Positions 1-6,704 of a stretch of DNA of 6,704 nt are shown here, in pieces. Position 1 is the first letter of the stretch. Every line of letters begins with the position of its first letter. The DNA is from Betaproteobacteria bacterium. Lineage in GTDB: Bacteria; Pseudomonadota; Gammaproteobacteria; Burkholderiales; Rhodocyclaceae. The stretch spans positions 1-6,704 of the forward strand of contig JAPTVL010000125.1 of the NCBI GenBank assembly GCA_028065725.1, in the 5' to 3' direction. A program made the position numbers and the translations under genes. Under the pieces are notes generated by a model. It was not told where the DNA came from. It saw only the letters and a program-made list of their open reading frames with translations, and searched no databases.

Positions 1-50
1 GCGGCGTGCGCCCCGACACCGCACCCGTCATCGCGAGCCTGCGCGCATGA
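1..50 (+). CDS. aroE: Shikimate dehydrogenase, C-terminal end (partial)
   Basis: Only the last 15 complete codons and the stop (TGA at 48-50) are in the window; complete codons begin at position 3. The readable tail is GVRPDTAPVIASLRA. It resembles the usual C-terminus of proteobacterial AroE, where a W-R-G-V-R-P-x-T-A-P-V motif closes the protein. AroE is known to reduce 3-dehydroshikimate to shikimate with NADPH in the cytoplasm (aromatic amino acid pathway). The stop overlaps the ATG at 47 of the next gene and abuts the ATG at 50, which suggests translational coupling. aroE followed by mtgA is a familiar order in betaproteobacteria. The identification rests on a short peptide, so it is good but not certain. 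Confidence 0.72.
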   Translation, partial: GVRPDTAPVIASLRA

Positions 51-748
51 TGCGCACCGTGTTGCGCTGGTTTGCCCAGGGCCTGGCCGTGGCCGTGGCC
101 GCGCTGCTGTTCTATCAACTCTGGATCTTTGCCCACGTGCTGTGGTGGATCGATCACAACCCCGCCTCCACCTCGTTCATGGAAGCGGGTCTGGCACGCC
201 AGCAGGAAAAGAACCCCGACGCCGAACTGCGCCACAAGTGGGTCCCTTACGACCGCATCTCAATCCACCTGAAGCGCGCCATCGTCGCCGCCGAAGACGC
301 CAAATTCATCGAGCACGAAGGCTTCGACGTCGAGGGCATCCAGAAGGCCGTCGAAAAAAACCTGAAGAAAGGCCGCCTGGTCGCGGGCGGCTCCACCATC
401 AGCCAGCAGCTCGCCAAAAACCTGTTCCTCTCCGGCGAGCGCAGCTTCATCCGCAAGGGCCAGGAAGCGATCATCACCCTGATGATCGAAACCACCTGGA
501 GCAAGCGGCGCATTCTCGAGGTGTATCTGAACGTGATCGAATGGGGTAACGGCATCTACGGCGCCGAAGCCGCCGCCCGTCGCTATTACAGGACCTCCGC
601 TTCCAAGCTCAACCGCGACCAGGCCGCCCGCATGGCTGCGATGGTGCCCAACCCGCGCTGGTATGAAACCCACCGCAGTTCACGCGCGTATCAGCGTCGC
701 ATTGCGGTCATCAAGCGCTATATGGGCAGCGCGCAGGTGCCGAAATAG
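47..748 (+). CDS. mtgA: Monofunctional biosynthetic peptidoglycan transglycosylase (GT51)
   Basis: This 233-residue protein has the normal length for MtgA. Family knowledge: it polymerises lipid II into glycan strands at the periplasmic face of the inner membrane and has no transpeptidase domain. One N-terminal membrane anchor spans about residues 7-33. The GT51 motifs appear in order: EDAKFIEHEGFD (83-94, catalytic acid E83), GGSTISQQLAKNLFL (114-128), RKGQE (136-140, second catalytic glutamate E140) and KRRILEVYLNVIEWG (153-167). All key residues are present, so it should be active. The start overlaps the aroE stop as ATGATG; either ATG (47 or 50) could be used and they differ by one methionine. 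No strong Shine-Dalgarno is visible, which fits coupling to aroE. No clear rho-independent terminator follows. A run of seven A (354-360) lies inside the gene but the frame is intact. Confidence 0.96.
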   Translation: MMRTVLRWFAQGLAVAVAALLFYQLWIFAHVLWWIDHNPASTSFMEAGLARQQEKNPDAELRHKWVPYDRISIHLKRAIVAAEDAKFIEHEGFDVEGIQKAVEKNLKKGRLVAGGSTISQQLAKNLFLSGERSFIRKGQEAIITLMIETTWSKRRILEVYLNVIEWGNGIYGAEAAARRYYRTSASKLNRDQAARMAAMVPNPRWYETHRSSRAYQRRIAVIKRYMGSAQVPK

Positions 749-890
749 GCTGGACAGCCGGGTCGATTAACACACATTCAAGTCTGACTCAGGCTGCGTT
801 GCATCGTGCAGGCCGGCCCGCTGGACGAAAAAACTGAAGCCCATCCCAGGCCTTCGCCAGGTGGCTCACCAACAGAAGTTGCGCGCGTCT

Positions 891-930
891 GGTGCATCCG
901 CACCACGATAGTGCGCGTATAGCACCGCAC
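891..930. promoter_or_regulatory. Cluster of short dyads, possible activator sites
   Basis: Two short inverted repeats lie side by side: GGTGC-ATCC-GCACC at 891-904 and GTGC-GCGTATA-GCAC at 911-925. Their centres are about 95 and 75 bases upstream of the transcription start predicted from the sigma-54 promoter at 967-982. Enhancer-binding activators of RpoN often bind at such distances. A smaller dyad, GGTG-GCT-CACC, sits at 860-870. They do not fit the NtrC consensus orientation and I cannot name a regulator. They could equally be hairpins in a leader RNA or chance in GC-rich DNA. Confidence 0.25.
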
Positions 931-952
931 TCCCCCCAAAAGCCGTGTTACA

Positions 953-973
953 CATGCCAGCGTGACTGGCATG
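953..973. repeat. Perfect inverted repeat, 8-bp arms, 5-bp spacer
   Basis: CATGCCAG (953-960) and CTGGCATG (966-973) are exact reverse complements separated by CGTGA. The right arm contains the -24 element of the predicted sigma-54 promoter, so a protein bound to this dyad could block or modulate RNA polymerase-RpoN binding. A smaller palindrome, GTGTTACAC (945-953), touches the left arm. The left arm is not itself part of a divergent sigma-54 promoter, because no TTGC follows at the correct distance on the minus strand. As RNA it could also form a hairpin. The structure is plainly visible; its function is inferred. Confidence 0.45.
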
Positions 974-982
974 GACATTGCC
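967..982 (+). promoter_or_regulatory. Sigma-54 (RpoN) -24/-12 promoter
   Basis: TGGCATGGACATTGCC matches the consensus TGGCACG-N4-TTGC(A/T) except for T in place of C at the sixth base and C at the last. The invariant GG (968-969) and GC (980-981) have the exact required spacing, and the preceding A-C (965-966) also fits the R-Y of the extended consensus. Transcription is predicted to start near 993, just before the PAS-GGDEF-EAL gene. RpoN promoters need an ATP-dependent enhancer-binding activator, so this gene would be under tight conditional control. The activator is not in the window. Ten specified bases at fixed spacing are expected only about 0.01 times by chance in both strands of this window at equal base frequencies. 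Confidence 0.68.
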
Positions 983-994
983 TGTTAGCAAGCC

Positions 995-3142
995 ATGCGA
1001 AGCGAGCAGCCATCAACGAAATGCAGCAGGGTCGCCCCCGTTACAGACTGGGCGGAGGTCGATAGTCGGCAGATGTTTGATGGCCTCATGCACATCTTCG
1101 ACGGCATGGTGTTTCGCTGCGCCATCGACGCCGACTGGACCATGCTGCTCATCGGCGGAGCCTGTCAGGCCCTCACGGGCTACGATCCGGACGAGCTGCT
1201 CAGTAGCCGCCTGATTCCCTATGACGCCATCATCCACACTGACGACCGCGACCGGGTGACTTCGGTGACCATGCAGGCCGTCGCTGAACGCCTGCCCTAT
1301 CGCCTCGAATACCGCATCTGCTGCAGGGACGGCACCGAGAAACGGGTGCTGGAGCGCGGGTCCGCAACGCGCGACGAACACGGGATCCTAGTGCTGCAGG
1401 GCATCATCGAGGATATCAGCGAGCAGGTACGCTCGCGGGAGGCGGTGGCCTCCGCCGAGGCGCGCTACCGCAGTATTTTCGAGAATGCCACCGACGGCCT
1501 CTTCCAGACCGCCGCGGAGGGCCGTTACCTCGCGGCCAATCCGGCGCTGGCGCGCATCTACGGCTATGCATCGCCCGCGGAGCTGATCGCCGCCCTGCAG
1601 AATATCGGCTCGCAACTCTATATCGACCCCTCGCGGCGCGAAACCTTCAAGCGCTTGATGATCGCTTCTGGCCGCGTGGACGACTTCGAGTCCGAGGTGA
1701 AACGCCGCGACGGCACGATCATCTGGATTTCCGAGAGCGCGCATTCAGTCTTCGACAGCGATGGCAGTTTTCTCTACTACGAAGGCGTGGTGCAGGACAT
1801 CACCGACCACAAGCTTCACCAGCAGCAGCTCGAATATCAGGCCAGCCATGACCTGCTGACCGGCCTGCCCAACCGCACCCTGCTCGCTGACCGCCTGCAG
1901 CAGTCGATCGCCCAGGCCGATCGCAACGGCCATTTCGCCGCGGTAGCATTCATCGATCTCGACAACTTCAAGTACATCAATGACAGTCTCGGCCATCAGG
2001 CTGGGGACGACCTGCTGGTCGAGGTTTCGCGGCGGCTGCAGGGCTGCCTGCGCGGAACCGACACCGTGGCGCGATACGGAGGCGACGAGTTCGTTCTGGT
2101 GCTCAATAACCACTATCAGGCCGTGTCGGTCATACGGTTGATGGAGCGCGTGCTTGATGATATCCAGCGGCCGGTGGTGGTTGACGGCACGGACCTGTTC
2201 GTGACGCCCAGCATCGGCATCAGCCTCTACCCAAACGATGGGGGCGATGCCCAGACGCTGATCAAGAATGCCGATGCCGCGATGTACCTGGCAAAAGGGA
2301 AAGGCAGAAACAATTTCCAGTTTTTTACCAGCCGCCTCAACGACCTCGCCATGGAACGGATCGGCCTCGACAGCAGCCTGCGCCGCGCCCTGTCCCGCAA
2401 CGAAATCCAGGTCCACTTCCAGCCCAAGGTCAACCGCCACAGGCAAGTGTTCGGCTTCGAGGCACTGGTACGCTGGAACAGCCCGGAACATGGCTGGGTG
2501 GTGCCCGAAAAATTCATCGGCGTAGCCGAGGACACCGGCATGATCGTGCCGATCACCGAATTCGTGCTGGACACGGCCTGTCGCCAAGTAGTTGCCTGGT
2601 CGACCGCCGGACTGGGCGATTTCAATATGGCAGTGAATCTCTCCGCCCGCATGCTGCAGGATGACAGTGTAGTGGATATGGTGGCGCGGACCCTTCACCG
2701 GAACGGGCTGGCTCCACAACGCCTTGAACTCGAAATCACCGAAAGCATGATCATCGGCAACATCGAGCATTCCGTGGTGATGCTGCATCAGCTCAAGGCA
2801 CTCGGTGTGCAGCTCGCCATCGACGACTTCGGCACCGGCTATTCGTCGCTGAGCTATCTGCAGTGCTTCCCGATCGATGTGCTCAAGATCGATCGGGCCT
2901 TCGTGCGCACGCTTGATCTGAAGGTCAAGGAATCGCCGATCGCCAAACTGGTCACCCTGCTCGGTCACAGCCTGGGCCTCACCGTGGTGGCCGAGGGTGT
3001 GGAGACCGAAAGCCAGCTCGAATACCTGGAAGCAATCGGATGCGATGCCTATCAGGGCTTCCTCTTCGCCAGACCGATGCCGGCCGGCGAGATCGAGAGG
3101 AAGCTGCTGCTTCGCGATGCGGCCGTCGCCGCACTAGATTAG
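995..3142 (+). CDS. PAS-PAS-GGDEF-EAL cyclic-di-GMP cyclase/phosphodiesterase
   Basis: The longest frame encodes 715 residues, with no signal peptide or membrane helix, so it is a cytoplasmic sensor enzyme. Domains in order: PAS1 about 27-143, PAS2 with PAC about 153-272, GGDEF about 284-445, EAL about 455-708. The GGDEF domain has an intact active site (GGDEF 362-366, D321 in FIDLDNFK) and the inhibitory I-site RGTD (353-356) five residues upstream. The EAL domain keeps E489 (EALVRW), N548 (NLS), E580 (LELEITES), D610-D611 ([10 protein letters not shown]), K631 (LKIDR), E667/E670 (AEGVE) and Q687. Synthesis from GTP and hydrolysis to pGpG are therefore both possible; net activity cannot be read from sequence. 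PAS ligands are not evident. Start: an in-frame TAG at 986-988 makes ATG 995 the outermost start, and it is annotated here. It lacks a Shine-Dalgarno and lies only two bases after the predicted transcription start. ATG 1073 (residue 27, just before PAS1) has GGAGGT upstream and would give 689 residues; I favour it. Confidence 0.95.
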   Translation: MRSEQPSTKCSRVAPVTDWAEVDSRQMFDGLMHIFDGMVFRCAIDADWTMLLIGGACQALTGYDPDELLSSRLIPYDAIIHTDDRDRVTSVTMQAVAERLPYRLEYRICCRDGTEKRVLERGSATRDEHGILVLQGIIEDISEQVRSREAVASAEARYRSIFENATDGLFQTAAEGRYLAANPALARIYGYASPAELIAALQNIGSQLYIDPSRRETFKRLMIASGRVDDFESEVKRRDGTIIWISESAHSVFDSDGSFLYYEGVVQDITDHKLHQQQLEYQASHDLLTGLPNRTLLADRLQQSIAQADRNGHFAAVAFIDLDNFKYINDSLGHQAGDDLLVEVSRRLQGCLRGTDTVARYGGDEFVLVLNNHYQAVSVIRLMERVLDDIQRPVVVDGTDLFVTPSIGISLYPNDGGDAQTLIKNADAAMYLAKGKGRNNFQFFTSRLNDLAMERIGLDSSLRRALSRNEIQVHFQPKVNRHRQVFGFEALVRWNSPEHGWVVPEKFIGVAEDTGMIVPITEFVLDTACRQVVAWSTAGLGDFNMAVNLSARMLQDDSVVDMVARTLHRNGLAPQRLELEITESMIIGNIEHSVVMLHQLKALGVQLAIDDFGTGYSSLSYLQCFPIDVLKIDRAFVRTLDLKVKESPIAKLVTLLGHSLGLTVVAEGVETESQLEYLEAIGCDAYQGFLFARPMPAGEIERKLLLRDAAVAALD
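1054..1059 (+). promoter_or_regulatory. Shine-Dalgarno candidate for an internal start at 1073
   Basis: GGAGGT is fully complementary to the 16S rRNA 3' end and lies 13 bases before the in-frame ATG at 1073. That spacing is longer than the ideal 5-9 bases, but no comparable site precedes ATG 995. A start at 1073 leaves both PAS domains whole and gives a leader of about 80 nucleotides from the predicted RpoN transcription start. Confidence 0.45.
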
Positions 3143-3363
3143 GACGGCACATCGGGCCACCGATAACGCCGCTGCCTGAACGACAGGTCACCCAACTTTA
3201 CCCGGCCGATGCGCATGTACTTCAGGCCATTCTCTTGCTCGGCCACAGAAATCGACTCGCTCTGATGAGCGATGAACAATCCAGTCAGTTTTTGTTTTAA
3301 GTCTGCCCCTTCGGCCAAACTGGCTGGATACGCCATCGTGCAAATCAACAAGGCGGCGCCCAC
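3139..3363 (-). CDS. Doubtful small minus-strand ORF, possible secreted peptide
   Basis: Read on the minus strand from a GTG at 3363 to TAA at 3139, this frame encodes 74 residues. It begins with a hydrophobic stretch ([16 protein letters not shown]), then a hydrophilic, charged part ending [10 protein letters not shown]. The start resembles a short signal peptide with a possible cleavage after SLA (residue 17), but it has no basic N-region if translation starts at this GTG. No Shine-Dalgarno precedes the GTG or the internal ATG (residue 10). The region is clearly lower in GC than the flanking genes, and the frame stays open far upstream only because it runs antisense to mgtE. I recognise no family. 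It may be a real small gene, a degraded remnant or non-coding DNA. It overlaps the end of the GGDEF-EAL gene by four bases, tail to tail. Confidence 0.22.
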   Translation of the reverse strand: MGAALLICTMAYPASLAEGADLKQKLTGLFIAHQSESISVAEQENGLKYMRIGRVKLGDLSFRQRRYRWPDVPS

Positions 3364-3373
3364 GCGCGCAGGG

Positions 3374-3389
3374 TGTAGCGCGTTACAAT
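3374..3389 (+). promoter_or_regulatory. Possible mgtE promoter -10 within a near-palindrome
   Basis: TACAAT at 3384-3389 matches the sigma-70 -10 consensus at five of six bases and would place transcription start near 3396, about 20 bases before the mgtE ATG. No good -35 is seen at 16-18 bases upstream, so an activator or another promoter may be needed. The -10 overlaps TGTAGCGCGTTACA (3374-3387), a dyad with six of seven base pairs matching, placed where a repressor could act. The leader would be too short for a Mg2+ riboswitch (M-box). Confidence 0.38.
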
Positions 3390-3414
3390 CGCGGTGCCTT
3401 ACCCCATATTCCCC

Positions 3415-4853
3415 ATGACCGACGCCCTCGAAAACCAGTCGCAGGACAACCTCGAAGCCAGTCTGGCGCAGGTGCAGACCCTGCTCGCCAAGATGCGGCT
3501 GGTGGAGGAACTCGTCCACAAGCAGGGCGGGCCGCGGCAGGATCTGGTCGAAAACCTGGTGCACAAGCAGAACCTGACCGAGTTGCAGCGGCACCTGGAA
3601 GCGCTGCACCCGGCGGACGTGGCCTACATTCTGGAGGCGCTGCCGCTGGACGAGCGCCGGCTGGTGTGGAGTCTGGTCAGCGCGGAACACGACGGCGAGA
3701 TTCTGCTGGAGGTGTCGGACTCGGTTCGCGAATCGCTGATCCAGACGATGGACAAGGCGGAACTGCTGGCCGCCGCCGAATCGCTGGACACCGACGAGAT
3801 CGCCGACATTGCGGCCGACCTGCCGCACGACGTGATCCAGGAACTGCTCACCAGCCTGGACGCGCAGAAGCGCGCCCACCTGCAGTCGGCACTGGCCTAT
3901 CCCGAGGACACCGTCGGCGCGCTGATGGATTTCGAGATGGTGACGATCCGCGCCGACGTCACGCTGGAAGTCGCGCTGCGTTATCTGCGCCGACTGGGCG
4001 AACTGCCGGACCAGCTCGACAAGCTGTTCGTGGTCGACCGCAACGACGCGATCATCGGCGTGCTGCCGCTGAAACGGCTGCTGACCGCCGACCCCGAGGC
4101 CTCGGTGGCGGCGGTGATGGTCGAGGATTTCGTCAAATTTCATCCCGAGGACGAGGCACACGAGGCGGCACAGGCGTTCGAACGCTACGACCTGGTGATG
4201 GCGCCGGTGGTGGATGTACAGGGGGGGCTGATCGGGCGTCTCACGGTCGACGCGGTGCTGGACTACATCCGCGAATCGGCCGACGCCGACATGCTGTCGA
4301 TGGCCGGCCTGAAGGAAGAGGAGGACCTGTTCTCCACCGTCTGGCGCTCGGCCAAGAACCGCTGGATGTGGCTGTCGATCAACCTCGCCACCGCCTTCAT
4401 CGCGTCGCGCGTGATCGGCGCCTTCGAAGGCAGCATCGAAAAGCTCGCCGCACTGGCAGCGCTGATGCCGATCATCGCCGGCATCGGCGGCAACACCGGC
4501 AACCAGACTATCGCGCTGATCGTCCGCGGCCTGGCGCTGGGCCAGATCACCCAGGCCAACGCGCGCCGCCTGATCGTGAAGGAACTCGGCGTCGCCCTGT
4601 TCAATGGCCTTCTGTGGGGTTCGGTAGTCGGCGTCTTCGCCTGGCTGCTGTACGACAACGTCGCGCTGGGCGGGGTGATGGCGCTGGCCATGCTGCTCAA
4701 CCTGATCGTCGCGGCACTGGCGGGGATTTTCATTCCGATGACGCTGGAACGCATGAAGCGCGACCCGGCCGTCGGCTCGTCGGTGCTGCTGACCTTCACC
4801 ACCGACAGCATGGGCTTCTTCATTTTCCTCGGGCTCGCCACCCTGCTGCTGCT

Positions 4854-4857
<4 letters not shown>
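3415..4857 (+). CDS. mgtE: MgtE-family magnesium channel/transporter
   Basis: This 480-residue protein matches the MgtE layout. A cytoplasmic helical N-domain covers about residues 60-160 (with LHPADVAYILEALP at 64-77). Paired CBS domains cover about 168-288, and five membrane helices fill about 315-480. Diagnostic sites are GGNTGNQ (358-364) and the pore aspartate D464 in FTTDSMGFF, equivalent to the Mg2+-binding pore residue of Thermus MgtE. Family knowledge: MgtE is a homodimeric inner-membrane Mg2+ channel whose cytoplasmic domains bind Mg2+ and close the pore when internal Mg2+ is high. An extra N-terminal segment carries an imperfect repeat (V-E-x-L-V-H-K-Q at 30-37 and 45-52). I chose ATG 3415; a GTG at 3394 would add seven residues but lies at the predicted transcription start. 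Neither has a clear Shine-Dalgarno. The stop overlaps the msbA start (GTGA), indicating an operon. A G7 run at 4221-4227 does not break the frame. Confidence 0.94.
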
Positions 4858-6592
<1,735 letters not shown>

Positions 6593-6596
<4 letters not shown>

Positions 6597-6704
6597 GCAC
6601 GTCGCCGCCGGATTGGGTGAAACCGTCGCGCTCGCTGCTCACCGCGACCGGACGCGCCATCGGCGACTACCGCATGATCCGCGACGGCGACCGCATCCTG
6701 CTGG
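6593..6704 (+). CDS. TtcA-like PP-loop ATPase, N-terminal fragment
   Basis: Only the first 37 codons are present; the gene runs off the window. It starts at ATG 6593, overlapping the msbA stop as ATGA, so it is probably translationally coupled in the mgtE-msbA operon. The readable part contains GRAIGDYRMIRDGDRILL. This lines up with the TtcA region Q-A-I-x-D-F-x-M-I-x-x-G-D-R-V just before the SGGKDS ATP-binding loop. TtcA thiolates cytidine 32 of tRNA. The diagnostic PP-loop and the CxxC motif lie beyond the window, so the exact member of the family (TtcA or a paralogue) is open and no symbol is given. Confidence 0.58.

Noticed and set aside
891..904. NtrC binding site
   Set aside because: NtrC sites read TGCACC-N5-GGTGCA. 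Here the half-sites are in the opposite order (GGTGC...GCACC) with a shorter spacer.
971..988. Five-codon mini-ORF (ATG 971 to TAG 986-988) in frame with the GGDEF-EAL gene
   Set aside because: It overlaps the promoter elements and precedes the predicted transcription start, so it would not be transcribed from that promoter; it also has no ribosome site.
749..994. c-di-GMP riboswitch (GEMM) upstream of the GGDEF-EAL gene
   Set aside because: No recognisable conserved GEMM core was seen, and the predicted RpoN transcription start lies downstream of this region.
1745..2968. Open frame of 407 codons on the minus strand opposite the GGDEF-EAL gene
   Set aside because: It mirrors codons of the conserved GGDEF and EAL domains and has no recognisable motif or ribosome site.
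3257..3298. Possible rho-independent terminator: TCGCTC-TGAT-GAGCGA hairpin with a downstream T-rich run
   Set aside because: The T-rich run (3289-3298) begins 16 bases after the stem ends and the stem has only six pairs, so it does not have terminator form.
4221..4227. G7 homopolymer in mgtE (and A7 at 354-360 in mtgA) as phase-variation tracts
   Set aside because: Both runs are short, lie in conserved housekeeping genes and leave the frames intact, so there is no sign of on/off switching.
3666..4853. In-frame upstream extension of the msbA reading frame, giving a 976-residue frame
   Set aside because: The extension is Arg/Gly/Ala-rich shadow translation of mgtE in another frame. MsbA homology begins at the GTG at 4854, giving the normal family length.

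Overview
The window is GC-rich chromosomal DNA (roughly 60-65% G+C by eye in the genes) and looks like a betaproteobacterium, probably near Rhodocyclales/Nitrosomonadales. This rests on the aroE-mtgA pair, the style of the MgtE N-terminus and the MsbA sequence. It is inferred from protein resemblance, not from a search. No rRNA, tRNA, insertion sequence, CRISPR array or phage gene was seen. All confident genes are on the + strand.

Layout. (1) Positions 1-748 hold the last codons of a probable aroE (shikimate dehydrogenase), overlapping mtgA, a complete monofunctional peptidoglycan glycosyltransferase. (2) Positions 749-994 are non-coding and rich in short dyads. They end in a strong match to a sigma-54 (RpoN) -24/-12 promoter at 967-982. 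(3) Positions 995-3142 encode a soluble PAS-PAS-GGDEF-EAL cyclic-di-GMP enzyme with both catalytic domains and the inhibitory I-site intact. The predicted transcription start (about 993) lies almost on the first ATG, so translation may really begin at the ATG at 1073, behind a GGAGGT at 1054-1059. (4) Positions 3143-3414 are a lower-GC gap with a doubtful small minus-strand ORF and a weak promoter whose -10 lies in a near-palindrome. (5) Positions 3415-6704 form a tightly overlapping cluster: mgtE (Mg2+ channel/transporter), msbA (lipid A flippase) and the start of a TtcA-like PP-loop ATPase. Genes join through GTGA and ATGA overlaps.

How the genes relate. Three units are adjacent: cell-wall synthesis (aroE-mtgA), second-messenger signalling (the GGDEF-EAL gene, probably an independent RpoN-controlled unit) and an envelope/Mg2+ operon (mgtE-msbA-PP-loop). 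Co-transcription of a Mg2+ importer with a lipid A exporter is biologically plausible because Mg2+ bridges lipopolysaccharide, but that link is inference. Nothing here amounts to a clearly new multi-gene system. The most useful observation is the RpoN promoter and the start-site revision it implies.
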